Position numbers and translations under genes: made by a program | Assembly (NCBI GenBank): GCA_009692065.1 | Contig: SHZY01000003.1 | Location: forward strand, 1-64,000 | Length of the DNA: 64,000 nt | Reading direction: 5' to 3' | Source: Gemmataceae bacterium | GTDB lineage: Bacteria; Planctomycetota; Planctomycetia; Gemmatales; Gemmataceae | The notes under the pieces: generated by a model | The model's input: the letters and a program-made list of their open reading frames with translations, nothing else | Databases searched by the model: none | Told to the model about the DNA's origin: nothing | Shown here: piece by piece, positions 16,545-25,470 of the stretch | How the letters are laid out: each line of letters begins with the position of its first letter | Position numbering within the stretch: position 1 is the stretch's first letter

Positions 16545-19500
16545 ATGCCACGTATTGTTACCGCGACCATGGCGATTTTTCTCACGTGCAGCGCGCTGTG
16601 CGCACAAACACCCAGCTACTCCAAGGACATCCGCCCCTTCCTCACGAAGTATTGCCTCGAATGCCACAACGCCAAGACATTGAAGGGCACGCTCAGCCTC
16701 GAAACCCACAAGGCGATGATGGACGGTTCCGACAGCGGCCCGGTGATCGTCGCGGGGCAGCCGGACAAAAGCAAGCTGGTGCTGCTGACGGAACACAAAG
16801 AAAAACCAACGATGCCGCCGCCGAAGGCGAAGTTCCAGCCGACGAAGGCCGAGATCAAGCAGCTTCGAGAGTGGGTGTTGGCGGGTGCGAAGGACGACGC
16901 GGTGAACGTCAAGGTCGAGCTACCGGTGATTAAGCCGAAAGTGCGTGGGTCGCAGCCCGTTACCGCTCTTTACTGTTCCAGGGCGCCCGACGAAGTCTTG
17001 GGCATCGCGCGAGAAAATACCGTGACCCACATCATATTGAGCCCCTCCAATTTTGGAGACCGGAGCAGGTACGACACGCAGGGGAAGGGTTCCGTTACGG
17101 CGTTGGCGGCAGTTCAAGGCACGATAATCGCGCAGCCCCGATTTGTGGCATTGAGCCGCCCAGGCGAGCACGGTAGCGTCCGCGTCGGATTTGGCGACAA
17201 CTTGAAGGGGGAACATCCAGCCCACACGAACACTATTCTCGATCTCGTTGTTGACAAGGCGGGGCGTTGGCTTGCATCGGCAAGTTATGACACGCGAATT
17301 CACGTGAAGGAATGGCAAGGCGAGAAATTCCACATCCTCAAAGAACACAGCGACGCCGTCTACGGTCTAGCGTTCAATCCCGACGGCACACTGCTCGCGT
17401 CCGTGTCTGCGGATCGGGCCATGAAGGTATTCGATGTCGAAAAAGGCAAGCTACTCTACACTCTCGGCGAAGCGACCGATTGGCTTTACACGGTCGCCTG
17501 GAGCCCGGACGGCAGATACCTCGTCTCCGGCGGCGTCGATAAGAGCCTTCGCGTCTACGAGGCCCTCCGGCCCCTTACGGGGACCGGCTCGCCATGGAAT
17601 TCCGGCGCAAAGCTGCGGCAATCGGTGTTCGCGCATGAGGGCGCAGTGCAGAAGGTCGTGTTCACCAGCGATTCAAAGACGCTCTATTCCGTCGGCCAGG
17701 ACCGCGTCGTCAAGGCGTGGGACATCGAGAAGATGGCCGAACGCAAGGTCTACGACAAGCAGCCCGAGACGGTCCTTTGTCTGGCGTTGCGCGAGGACGC
17801 GGGGCAGTTCATCGTTGGCCGCTATGACGGCATCGTGCAATTGATCGACATGAAGTCCGGCAAGGTCGTGCATGAGTTCGGCCAGGTGAAAGAAGGGGAG
17901 AAGGGGAGAAAGAAAGAAGGGGAGGAGAAACCGGCGCGAAACCCGCAGGCGAGCGCGGCGAGCCTGCGGGACCAAGTTCCGGCCATTACCAACATCGCCG
18001 GCACGCTCGACCGCGCCGGCGCCGTCCACGTTCACCGCATCGACGTCAAGAAAGACCAGCAGCTCGGCGTGCAGCTCATCAAGGCGAAGGACTCCAAGAT
18101 CGAACCCGTCCTCACGGTCACGGACAAGGCCGGCCGCATCATTGCCGATAGCTACGACGGCCATCTCGGCGTCATGTTTCCCGCTGAGGGCAACTACTCC
18201 ATAAGTGTGCGCGATCGCGAGTACCGTGGTGGGCCCGACTTCAAGTATCAGCTCAAGCTCGGCGAGATCCCGATCGTTATGTCGGTGTTCCCGATGGGCA
18301 TGCCGCGCGGCACGAAGGGGGACATCCATCTCGACGGCGTATTCTTACCGAAGAAAGTAATACCGCTGGCCGTCGCCAAGGACGCCGGATTCGCTCAGAT
18401 GTTGCCGCTTTCCATCGGCAACGGCGTCCTCGGCAAGGCGCAGATCGTAGTCGGCGAATACCCGGAGTTCATCGGCGGCGGCAAGATGTCGGTCAACAGC
18501 ACCGCCAACGGCCGCATCGAGAAAGATAACCAAAAAGATCTATGGAGCTTCAGCGCCAAGAAAGGCCAGCGGCTCATCGTCGAGGCCAACGCCCGCCGCA
18601 TCGGCAGCCGGCTCGACTCCGTCATCGAGATTCTCCACAAGAACGACCAGCCGGTGCCCCGCGCCGTTCTGCGTTGCCAGGCGAAGACGAATGTCACTTT
18701 TCGCGATCACGATTCGGCGCAAGGCGGCATCCGCATCGATGTCTGGAGCGAACTGGCAACCAACGATTTACTTTACGTCGGCAACGAGCTGATGAAGATC
18801 AAGGAATTGCCTACGCATCCCGACGCGGATTGCAATTTCTTCGCGACCGACGGCAAACGGCTCACGTACCTCGATACGACGCCAACGCATCATGCCAACA
18901 ACACGCCGATGTACAAGGTGTCGCTGCATCCGCCCGGCACCACGTTTCCGCCCAACGGGTTCCCCGTCTTCACGCTCTATTACAAGAACGACGACGGCGG
19001 GCCCGGTTATGGCCGTGATTCGCGCCTCATCTTCGATCCGCCCGCCGACGGCGAGTACAAGGTGCGCATCGCCGACGCGCGCGGCATGGGGGGCGTTAAC
19101 TTCGGCTATCGGCTAACCATCCGGCCCCCGCATGAGCATTTCACCTTGCGCGCGACGCCAACGGCACCCATCGTCTCACGCGGCGGCGCCGTGCCGATCA
19201 CTATCACCGCCGAGCGCATCGATGGGTTCGACGGCCCGATCCTGGTGAAACCGCAACTGCCGTCCGGCTTCCACATGCCGGCGACAACGATCGAAGCAGG
19301 GACCTACACGACCACCGTTGCGCTGTTCGCTGACGTTGACGCCAAGTTGCCGAAGAGAATTCTGACACTGATACTCGAAAGCAGCAGCACCCAGGCGACC
19401 GGCCTGCGGTTCCCCCCGACCTTGGCCATTCTCGACATGCCAAAGCTGATCGAGCCGGGCGACATCGTGACGACGACGGCGGAGTCGGAGGTGTCGATCA

Positions 19501-19778
19501 AGCCGGGCCAGCAAACGAAAATGCTCGTGAAGATCGAACGCAGGAATGGCTTCAAGGGCCGCGTGCCGCTCGACGTCAAGGGTTTGCCGCACGGCGTGCG
19601 CGTGCTCGACATTGGCCTGAACGGCATCCTGGTGAACGAGAACGAGACAACGCGCACGGTGGTCCTTTACGCCGAGCCGTGGGTGCAGACGCAGGAGCAT
19701 CCGTTCGTGGTGCTTGCGAAGCGTGAGGGGAAGAACACGGAGCACGCGGCGAAATCGGTGATGTTGAAGGTGAAATAA
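16545..19778 (+). CDS. Planctomycete cytochrome c / WD40 repeat exported protein
   Basis: A 1077-residue secreted protein. The signal peptide (MPRIVTATMAIFLTCSALCA) is followed by a PSCyt1-type haem segment with 'YCLECHNAKTLKGTLSLETH' and 'PTMPPPKAKFQPTKAEI'. Residues about 225-430 hold WD40 blades ('HSDAVYGLAFNPDGTLLASV', 'WLYTVAWSPDGRYLVSGGVD'). The C-terminal half has beta-rich pre-peptidase-like domains. Between the WD40 and later domains is a low-complexity charged stretch (KEGEKGRKKEGEEK), followed by residues encoded by an in-frame palindrome (17942-17970). It probably belongs with the DUF1501/PSD1 genes upstream. The substrate or partner is unknown. Confidence 0.88.
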   Translation: MPRIVTATMAIFLTCSALCAQTPSYSKDIRPFLTKYCLECHNAKTLKGTLSLETHKAMMDGSDSGPVIVAGQPDKSKLVLLTEHKEKPTMPPPKAKFQPTKAEIKQLREWVLAGAKDDAVNVKVELPVIKPKVRGSQPVTALYCSRAPDEVLGIARENTVTHIILSPSNFGDRSRYDTQGKGSVTALAAVQGTIIAQPRFVALSRPGEHGSVRVGFGDNLKGEHPAHTNTILDLVVDKAGRWLASASYDTRIHVKEWQGEKFHILKEHSDAVYGLAFNPDGTLLASVSADRAMKVFDVEKGKLLYTLGEATDWLYTVAWSPDGRYLVSGGVDKSLRVYEALRPLTGTGSPWNSGAKLRQSVFAHEGAVQKVVFTSDSKTLYSVGQDRVVKAWDIEKMAERKVYDKQPETVLCLALREDAGQFIVGRYDGIVQLIDMKSGKVVHEFGQVKEGEKGRKKEGEEKPARNPQASAASLRDQVPAITNIAGTLDRAGAVHVHRIDVKKDQQLGVQLIKAKDSKIEPVLTVTDKAGRIIADSYDGHLGVMFPAEGNYSISVRDREYRGGPDFKYQLKLGEIPIVMSVFPMGMPRGTKGDIHLDGVFLPKKVIPLAVAKDAGFAQMLPLSIGNGVLGKAQIVVGEYPEFIGGGKMSVNSTANGRIEKDNQKDLWSFSAKKGQRLIVEANARRIGSRLDSVIEILHKNDQPVPRAVLRCQAKTNVTFRDHDSAQGGIRIDVWSELATNDLLYVGNELMKIKELPTHPDADCNFFATDGKRLTYLDTTPTHHANNTPMYKVSLHPPGTTFPPNGFPVFTLYYKNDDGGPGYGRDSRLIFDPPADGEYKVRIADARGMGGVNFGYRLTIRPPHEHFTLRATPTAPIVSRGGAVPITITAERIDGFDGPILVKPQLPSGFHMPATTIEAGTYTTTVALFADVDAKLPKRILTLILESSSTQATGLRFPPTLAILDMPKLIEPGDIVTTTAESEVSIKPGQQTKMLVKIERRNGFKGRVPLDVKGLPHGVRVLDIGLNGILVNENETTRTVVLYAEPWVQTQEHPFVVLAKREGKNTEHAAKSVMLKVK
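17942..17970. repeat. Palindrome inside the cytochrome/WD40 coding sequence
   Basis: CCCGCAGGC (17942-17950) pairs with GCCTGCGGG (17962-17970) around gagcgcggcga. It follows a purine tract (ggggagaaggggagaaagaa) and is translated as PQASAASLR between two domains. Confidence 0.6.
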
Positions 19779-19784
19779 TCGGTA

Positions 19785-19833
19785 TTCGTTTAGCGCCCGA
19801 GTCGCACGCCGCTTTGCGCGGGCGTTAAACGAA
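19785..19833. repeat. Family A palindrome
   Basis: TTCGTTTAGCGCCCG (19785-19799) pairs with CGGGCGTTAAACGAA (19819-19833) with one mismatch. It lies between the convergent ends of the WD40 gene and the M16 peptidase gene, where it could terminate both transcripts. Confidence 0.85.
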
Positions 19834-19839
19834 GTGAGG

Positions 19840-21072
19840 TCACTCCAGCTTCGCCAACGGCCCCAGCGCCAGCACTGTCAACTCGTCGAACGGATACCGA
19901 TCCAGCACGCCGCGGATGTCCTTCAAGCTCACCGCGTCGAAGTTCACCAACTCTTCATCGACGCTGCGGTACGTCTTCAAATAGGTCCAGCCCATGCCGA
20001 GCGCTTGCATGCGGCCCATCGGGCGTTCGCTGCCGCGGACCACGCGCGAGAGGATCTTGCTCTTGGCGACGGCGAGTTCCTCGTCGCTGACGCCTTCGTG
20101 CTGCACCTCGCGCAGAATTTCCTGGATGAGCGCGAGGTTGTCCTGCGTGTTCTCTGGCTCGCAACTGAACGACGTGAAGTAGCTGCCGGTGCCTTCGTAA
20201 TCATGGAAGCTCATGTCTGCGGCCTCGGCACGGCCGGGATCGACGAGGGCCCAGTAGAACCGGCTGCCGGAATCGTCGCCGACGATCATCGCCAGCGTGT
20301 CGGCGGCATAGCGCTCGGGCGAATCGGCGGCGGGAGCCGGCGCGAGCATGAAGACCTGCTCCTGGTTCAGCTTCTCTTTCGTCATCACCTGCTGATACTT
20401 CCGTGGCTCAACCGGCTTGATGTTGCCGCGCGGAGCTGTGCCGGTCGGCCAACTGCCGCATTGCTTTTCGACCAGCTTCACTGCGTCGTCCCATTTGAAG
20501 TTGCCGGCGAGCGAAACCGTGATGTTCGGGGCGACGTAGCGGCGGTCATAGTACGCTTGCATCTGATCGCGAGAGAGGGCCGTGATGCTCTCCTTGGTGC
20601 CGAGAATGCTGTTGCCCAGCGGGTGCTCATTGAAGAATGCTTTTTTGGCGTTGTCGTAGGCACACCACATCGGTTGATCGTCGTACATGCCGATTTCTTC
20701 GATGATGACGTTTTTCTCCATGTCGAAGTCGTCGCCGCGCAGGGATGGCCGCAGGATGTCGGCAAGAATATCAACGGCTTGCGGCAAGTACTCCGGCAGG
20801 ATCGCCGCGTAAAAGACAGTGTTCTCCTCGCTGGTGAAGGCGTTGTAGCTGGCGCCGATGCGGTCGAAATCGTAGTTGACCTGGAGGGCAGTGCGGTGCG
20901 GCGTTCCCTTGAATACCATGTGTTCGAGGAAATGCGAGACACCAGAAACCTCGGGTGTCTCATCGCGTGAGCCGGTCTTGACGAAGAAGCCGATGGCGAC
21001 CGAGCGGGCCGACGGGCTGATCTCGCCGACGATGGTGAGGCCATTGTTGAGGACGTGTTTATGGAAGGACAT
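19840..21072 (-). CDS. M16 family zinc metallopeptidase (active type)
   Basis: A 410-residue M16B-type peptidase. The start ATG at 21072 (MSFHKHVLNNGLTI) has AGGAACC upstream; the ORF track extends through a palindrome. The inverted zinc motif HxxEH is intact as H47-FL-E50-H51 ('SHFLEHMVFKGT'), with the downstream acidic ligand region 'VIIEEIGMYDD'. The C-terminal half has the second M16 domain ('YVAPNITVSLAGNF', 'NQEQVFMLAPAPAAD'). Such enzymes degrade peptides in a clam-shell chamber and often pair with a catalytically dead partner. That partner is encoded directly upstream at 21139-22374, so the two probably form a heterodimer. Confidence 0.92.
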   Translation of the reverse strand: MSFHKHVLNNGLTIVGEISPSARSVAIGFFVKTGSRDETPEVSGVSHFLEHMVFKGTPHRTALQVNYDFDRIGASYNAFTSEENTVFYAAILPEYLPQAVDILADILRPSLRGDDFDMEKNVIIEEIGMYDDQPMWCAYDNAKKAFFNEHPLGNSILGTKESITALSRDQMQAYYDRRYVAPNITVSLAGNFKWDDAVKLVEKQCGSWPTGTAPRGNIKPVEPRKYQQVMTKEKLNQEQVFMLAPAPAADSPERYAADTLAMIVGDDSGSRFYWALVDPGRAEAADMSFHDYEGTGSYFTSFSCEPENTQDNLALIQEILREVQHEGVSDEELAVAKSKILSRVVRGSERPMGRMQALGMGWTYLKTYRSVDEELVNFDAVSLKDIRGVLDRYPFDELTVLALGPLAKLE

Positions 21073-21090
21073 ACGTAGGTTCCTGTATTT

Positions 21091-21144
21091 GTTTAACGGC
21101 CGCAGTGCGCCACGCGGACGCATGGCGCGCTGCGGCCGCTAAAC
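21091..21144. repeat. Family A-like palindrome with 22-bp arms
   Basis: The arms 21091-21112 (gtttaacggccgcagtgcgc then ca) and 21123-21144 are inverted with two mismatches. The right arm overlaps the last codons of the upstream M16 gene: its TAG stop is part of the palindrome's TTTAG end. Confidence 0.8.
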
Positions 21145-22374
21145 GGGGAGCGTCAACGGATTCTTGCCCAGCGTCACAATCGTGAAATCGCGCGGCGGAT
21201 ATTTCTTCACGTGTTCGAGAATGCTCGCTGGGGCCAGCGCGTCGACCGCTTGCTGAATTTCCTCCGTCGGACGGACTCGGCCCAGGTAGTACCAATCGGA
21301 TGCCAGCGCGCCGGCGCGCGATGACGTCGATTCTTCCTGCATGATGACAGATGACTTCAGGCCAGCGCGGACACGTTGCACTTCTTCTTCACTCACGCCT
21401 TCGATCATGCGTTTGAGTTCGCCGATGGTGACGTCGAGCGTCTCCTGGGCACGCTCGGTGGTCGTGCCTGCATAGCAGAGAACTCCCGCGACCTGCTTGA
21501 ACGTTTGATAGTTGGCGCTGACGGAGTAGCACAGGCCTCGCTTTTCGCGTACCTCGGTGAAGAGACGAGCGCCCATGCCGCCCGACAGGACCTGCACGGC
21601 GCCGAGGGCGGTGTAATATTCAGGATGGCCGAAGGGGACGCTCGCATAGCCGATGACGATTTGCGTCTGCGTCGTGTCCTTTTCCAGGTGGGCGTTGCCC
21701 TTGATGGGCGGCGTCAATTCCGGTGGCGGCGTGGCGGCGCCCTTCCAGTCGCCGAACAGCTTCTCGACTTGATCTCGCAGCGGCTGCCATTCCATGTTGC
21801 CGGCGACCGACAGAATGATTCCCTTCGGCCCGAACCTCGCGGCATGGAATGCGCGAAGGCTCTCCGGCGTGATGCGTGAGATTGTCTCCTCGGTGCCGCG
21901 GCGATCTTGACCGAGCGGCGCCGGCCAGAAGCGGCGGCGCATCTCGACCATCACCTTGGCGCGAGGTTCATCTTCGAGTGATTGCAAGTCTTGCAGCGCC
22001 AGCGACTTGACGGAATCAAGTTCTTCCGCCGGCAGATGCGGCCGCAGCAGCACATCGGCGAACAGTTCCAGCGAAGGGGGGATGTTTCGGGCCAGCGTCG
22101 AGCCCCAGAGTCGCAGGTGCAACTGGCCGACGCTTTCGGAGTGATCGAGGCCCAGGCTGTCCATCGCCAGGCTGAGCGCCCGGCTATCGCGATCGCCGGC
22201 GCCGCGGGTGATCATGTCCGAGAAGATCGACACCAGCCCGATCTGCCCCGGCGGATCGTAAGCACAGCCCGCCGGCACCAGGAAGTTGACCGCGGCCGAA
22301 CGCACGTGATCCATGCGTTCCAAGAGCAACGTCAGGCCATTGGAGAGCGTATGTTGAAAGACTTGTTGGGCCAC
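21139..22374 (-). CDS. M16 family peptidase homologue lacking the zinc motif (non-catalytic partner)
   Basis: A 411-residue M16 protein with clear family landmarks: 'HTLSNGLTLLLERMDHVRSA', 'FHAARFGPKGIILSVAGNM', 'FGHPEYYTALGAVQVLSGGM' and 'REKRGLCYSVSANYQTF'. Where the active paralogue has SHFLEH, this one reads VSIFSD ('GLVSIFSDMITRG'), so both His and the Glu are missing and zinc catalysis is not expected. By analogy with other M16 pairs it probably forms the second half of a heterodimer with the gene at 19840. It is upstream in the same likely operon, and its stop codon lies in a palindrome. Confidence 0.9.
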   Translation of the reverse strand: MAQQVFQHTLSNGLTLLLERMDHVRSAAVNFLVPAGCAYDPPGQIGLVSIFSDMITRGAGDRDSRALSLAMDSLGLDHSESVGQLHLRLWGSTLARNIPPSLELFADVLLRPHLPAEELDSVKSLALQDLQSLEDEPRAKVMVEMRRRFWPAPLGQDRRGTEETISRITPESLRAFHAARFGPKGIILSVAGNMEWQPLRDQVEKLFGDWKGAATPPPELTPPIKGNAHLEKDTTQTQIVIGYASVPFGHPEYYTALGAVQVLSGGMGARLFTEVREKRGLCYSVSANYQTFKQVAGVLCYAGTTTERAQETLDVTIGELKRMIEGVSEEEVQRVRAGLKSSVIMQEESTSSRAGALASDWYYLGRVRPTEEIQQAVDALAPASILEHVKKYPPRDFTIVTLGKNPLTLPV

Positions 22375-22392
22375 GATGGTTTACCATAGTTT

Positions 22393-22436
22393 GTTTAGCC
22401 GGCGAGCTTGCTCGCCGCGTTGCCTGTGCGCTAAAC
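22393..22436. repeat. Family A-like palindrome
   Basis: GTTTAGC (22393-22399) and GCTAAAC (22430-22436) bracket an internal hairpin GGCGAGCTTGCTCGCC. It lies between the GNAT gene and the M16 pair, all on the complement. Confidence 0.7.
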
Positions 22437-22458
22437 CTATTCTACGGAGAAGGTCAAA

Positions 22459-23058
22459 TCACAGCGTCCAGTCCGGACTGAAAAGCGGCTCAAGGCGATA
22501 GGTGGATGGCTCGACCATGCGGTAAAAAGTCTTGCGGAAGCGAAAGCCGATCTGACGATACATGCGCACAGCGGCATCGTTCTGTGCGGTCACCTCCAGA
22601 GTCGCCTTGCCCAAGCCGTGACGGCGAAACCCATGCAACGCTTGCAAGAGCAGCGCCATGCCGAGACCGCGGCCTCTATGGGCGGGGATGACGCCAAGAT
22701 TCTGGATGCTCCCCAGGCCCGTGCGGTCCGAGACTCCTTGCACCGTGGCGACATGGGTTTCTCCCTGCGCGATCAGCCAGGTCGAGTCGGGGCGGAAGCC
22801 GATCCGCAAGGCGATTTCACGCATGAGCCGAGTGCAACCGGCGCGATTGCTGAGATTTGGAAAGACGACGCCGTCGAGTTCATCCCGGAAGCACTGGTAC
22901 TTCACCTCGGCATGCGCTTCGAGCAGCCGAGCTTCCCAGGGAATCCAGGCATAGCCTTCGGGGAGAGTCGCCACCGGCGGCAACGGAGCGACCAAATCCA
23001 GCTCCATGCGGTAGCGCTTGAAGTACTTGACGTCAGTCGGTTCGAGCGCGGCGGCCAT
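22459..23058 (-). CDS. GNAT family N-acetyltransferase
   Basis: A 199-residue acetyltransferase (ATG at 23058, MAAALEPTDVKYFKR; the ORF track starts at a GTG three codons earlier). The C-terminal half has the acetyl-CoA binding signature 'LGVIPAHRGRGLGMALLLQA', then 'GLGKATLEVTAQNDAAVRMY' and 'RQIGFRFRKTFYR', the normal order of GNAT motifs A and B. The N-terminal 90 residues are less typical. The substrate is unknown. It is divergent from the aldo/keto reductase and perhaps cotranscribed with the M16 genes. Confidence 0.85.
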   Translation of the reverse strand: MAAALEPTDVKYFKRYRMELDLVAPLPPVATLPEGYAWIPWEARLLEAHAEVKYQCFRDELDGVVFPNLSNRAGCTRLMREIALRIGFRPDSTWLIAQGETHVATVQGVSDRTGLGSIQNLGVIPAHRGRGLGMALLLQALHGFRRHGLGKATLEVTAQNDAAVRMYRQIGFRFRKTFYRMVEPSTYRLEPLFSPDWTL

Positions 23059-23269
23059 CGGCGGCACCGAAAACTATGTCGATGGTTCAGACGGAAAGCG
23101 GGTATCATACCATGCCGCCAGGGCTTGTCAAAAGAAAGCGGGAGCAACTTTTCGAGATTTACGCCCGAATCACCCGCACCGGCGAATCGCGTTCCTTGCT
23201 AGCGCTTCGGGCTCAACGGCCATATAATCCCTCCGTCGTTCGATTCGCGTCATCGTCAAGGAACCTGCC

Positions 23270-24250
23270 ATGAAAACTGTCCGTATGGGCCGCACCGGCT
23301 TGAAGGTCTCCGAGATTTGTCTGGGCACCATGACGTTTGGCTATCAGTGTGACGAGAAGACATCGTTCGCCATCATGAACAAGGCGACGGACGGCGGCGT
23401 TTACTTCATCGACACGGCCGACGTCTATCCGGTGCCCCCTACGGTCGAAACGGCAGGACGCACCGAGGAAATCGTCGGCCGCTGGCTGAAAGGGCAGCGC
23501 GATCGCTTCGTACTGGCCACCAAATGTCGGATGAAGGTTGGACCAAGCAGCAACGACGAAGGACTTTCGCGCCGGCACATTATTCAGGCAGTGGATGACA
23601 GTCTGCGCCGGCTGCAAACCGATTACATCGATCTCTACCAGCCCCACAGCTTTGATGCCGAGACGCCGATCGAAGAAACCTTGCGGGCGCTCGACGATGT
23701 CGTTCGGCAAGGCAAGGTCCGCTATCTCGGCTGCTCCAACTATCCGGCGTGGCAAGTCGCCCTCGCGCTCGGCGTCAGCGCTGCCCACGACTGGGCCCGC
23801 TTCGACTGTGTGCAGCCACGCTACAATCTCCTTTTTCGCGATCCGGAAGCCGAGCTACTGCCGCTCTGCCGCGATCAGGGTGTGGGCGTCATTGCGTATA
23901 ATCCCTTGGCGGGCGGATTTCTGACTGGCAAGTATCAGACACTCGATGCACCGCCGGAAAAGACCCGATTCAGCCTTGGCAAGACCGGCGATCTCTACCG
24001 CGAGCGCTACTGGCAGCAAGCCCAGCTCGAGGCAGTGAACGAGTTGCAGAAGTATTTTCAGCCTCGCGGCAAATCGATCTTGCAGGTGGCCATTGCCTGG
24101 GTGCTGGCACAGTCGGGGATCACCTCGGCGATCGTTGGCGCGAGCAAACCGGAGCAGATGGACGCCAGCCTTGCCTCGGTCAATGTGACGCTCGATGCGG
24201 AGGAAAAGGAAGTCTGCAATCGGGCGTGGTATCATTTGCCGCGGAGATAG
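23270..24250 (+). CDS. Aldo/keto reductase
   Basis: A 326-residue NADPH-dependent oxidoreductase of the aldo/keto reductase superfamily. It starts 'MKTVRMGRTGLKVSEICLGT'. The catalytic tetrad is visible: Asp and Tyr in 'FIDTADVYP', Lys in 'VLATKCRM' and His in 'DLYQPHSF'. The cofactor-binding C-terminal part includes 'PLAGGFLTGKY' and 'AIVGASKPEQMDASL'. The substrate is not predictable. AAGGAACC precedes the ATG. A TATAAT hexamer at 23223 may be its -10, but no good -35 is found. A perfect palindrome 2 bases after the stop probably terminates the transcript. Confidence 0.92.
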   Translation: MKTVRMGRTGLKVSEICLGTMTFGYQCDEKTSFAIMNKATDGGVYFIDTADVYPVPPTVETAGRTEEIVGRWLKGQRDRFVLATKCRMKVGPSSNDEGLSRRHIIQAVDDSLRRLQTDYIDLYQPHSFDAETPIEETLRALDDVVRQGKVRYLGCSNYPAWQVALALGVSAAHDWARFDCVQPRYNLLFRDPEAELLPLCRDQGVGVIAYNPLAGGFLTGKYQTLDAPPEKTRFSLGKTGDLYRERYWQQAQLEAVNELQKYFQPRGKSILQVAIAWVLAQSGITSAIVGASKPEQMDASLASVNVTLDAEEKEVCNRAWYHLPRR

Positions 24251-24252
24251 CG

Positions 24253-24284
24253 GAAAGCCCAGGGACGGCCGTCCCTGGGCTTTC
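24253..24284 (+). terminator. Perfect 32-bp palindrome after the aldo/keto reductase
   Basis: GAAAGCCCAGGGACGG and its exact complement form a 16-bp stem with no spare loop bases, ending in CTTTC. The T-run is short, so it may be a terminator or another palindromic repeat. Confidence 0.6.
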
Positions 24285-24298
24285 TCGAGGATTCAATC

Positions 24299-24682
24299 AT
24301 GTGGATCTGTCCAACATGCGGCGAGCCGCACCAGGACCAGTTCAAGGAATGCTGGAGGTGCATTGGCGCAGAGATGCACCAGCACTTCACCGAGGTCCAG
24401 CCGCCACCGGTGCCGGCGAAACCCGAGCGACCGTTGCGCCCCTTGAGCTCGATTCTCTTTCGCATGGTGGCTGGGTTTGCCATCACAATGCTACTTGCGA
24501 TTGCAATCCTCCAAGGCCGGGGCCTCCCGCTCTTCGAGGTAGCCATGGCGGGAGCAACCATCGGTGCGGGGTTCAGCCTGCTGGTAGGCTTTACCTTGTG
24601 GGTGTTGTTTCCTTTCCAATCGGGCGCGGCGCCAACTGAATTAACGGATCGGGAGCAGCCGGAGGAAGACGCATTTCATTGA
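24299..24682 (+). CDS. Small membrane protein with N-terminal zinc ribbon
   Basis: A 127-residue protein. The N-terminus holds two CxxC pairs, 'CPTCG' and 'CWRC', spaced like a zinc ribbon. A proline-rich linker (QPPPVPAKPERPLRP) leads to two hydrophobic helices ('ILFRMVAGFAITMLLAIAIL' and 'AGATIGAGFSLLVGFTLWVL'). The acidic tail ends EEDAFH. GAGGA lies 9 bases before the ATG. Such ribbon-plus-membrane proteins are common in planctomycetes but have no known function. Confidence 0.8.
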   Translation: MWICPTCGEPHQDQFKECWRCIGAEMHQHFTEVQPPPVPAKPERPLRPLSSILFRMVAGFAITMLLAIAILQGRGLPLFEVAMAGATIGAGFSLLVGFTLWVLFPFQSGAAPTELTDREQPEEDAFH

Positions 24683-24857
24683 CATTGTGCCGAAACCGCC
24701 CACTACTGTGCGGATCCATTGCGAATCAACTCGTGAAGATTGTTTTTTGCGGTGAAAATCGCCGAAGTCTCACAAAGTCTCATTGACGATCGTTGGCATG
24801 CGTTTTGCTTTCTCCTTGCAGTGCCTGGAAAATCCACCACTTCGAAGAAGGTGCCGC

Positions 24858-25391
24858 ATGAACCAGCACACCAAGTCACTGATGAGTCTGTGCGCGGCCG
24901 ACATCATGTCGGCGCATGTCGTGATGGTCCCGCGTGAGATGTCGCTGCAAGGGGCCGCCCGCATGCTGGCCCGCGCCGGCGTCACCGGCGCTCCCGTCGT
25001 GGATAGCCACGGCCGCTGCATCGGCGTGCTCTCGGCAACCGACTTCATGCACTGGGTTGAAAAAGATCGCGTCGTCGGTGCCGCCAAAGGGCCGCGTGAG
25101 TCGATGTGCAGCGCCTGGCAGATTCCCACCGATTCCATCGAACCGACTTGCCGGGTCGAGGACTTCATGACCAAGGATCCCGTCATCGTGGTGGGAGGCA
25201 CCAGGATCGGCGAACTAGCGCGCATGATGATGGACGCGCACATCCACCGCTTGATCGTCATCGATGGCGCGTCGCAGCGGCCGATCGGTATCGTGTCCAC
25301 CATGGATATCCTGGCCGCCGTCGCGCGGGCGGACAAGAAGCAACCTGCCGCCGCCGCCACAGCCTACGCCATGGCCGGCGCAGATCGTTAA
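24858..25391 (+). CDS. CBS domain-pair protein
   Basis: A 177-residue protein made of two CBS motifs: 'CAADIMSAHVVMVPREMSLQ' with 'RCIGVLSATDFMHWV', and 'VEDFMTKDPVIVVGGTRIG' with 'PIGIVSTMDILAAVARAD'. Such modules bind adenosyl ligands and regulate partners. The ATG at 24858 has AAGAAGGTG before it, so the ORF track's 25 extra residues are discarded. No fused enzyme is present. A second CBS pair follows after 79 bases, so they probably form an operon and perhaps a complex. A 54-residue acidic insertion lies between its two motifs. Confidence 0.9.
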   Translation: MNQHTKSLMSLCAADIMSAHVVMVPREMSLQGAARMLARAGVTGAPVVDSHGRCIGVLSATDFMHWVEKDRVVGAAKGPRESMCSAWQIPTDSIEPTCRVEDFMTKDPVIVVGGTRIGELARMMMDAHIHRLIVIDGASQRPIGIVSTMDILAAVARADKKQPAAAATAYAMAGADR

Positions 25392-25399
25392 CCGTTTTC

Positions 25400-25446
25400 G
25401 CCGCTCGCGGCGTAGCCAGGGACGCCGCTGCTACGCCGCAAGCGGC
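25400..25446. repeat. Family E palindrome between the CBS genes
   Basis: GCCGCTCGCGGCGTAGC (25400-25416) pairs with GCTACGCCGCAAGCGGC (25430-25446) with one mismatch. It ends just before the Shine-Dalgarno of the second CBS gene. A related copy is at 47688-47741. Confidence 0.8.
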
Positions 25447-25470
25447 AACACCAAGGGAAGGAGGTCAGCC

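Noticed and set aside
23223-23228. TATAAT before the aldo/keto reductase as a promoter
   Set aside because: The nearest -35-like hexamer (TTGCTA) is 21 bases away, which is too far.
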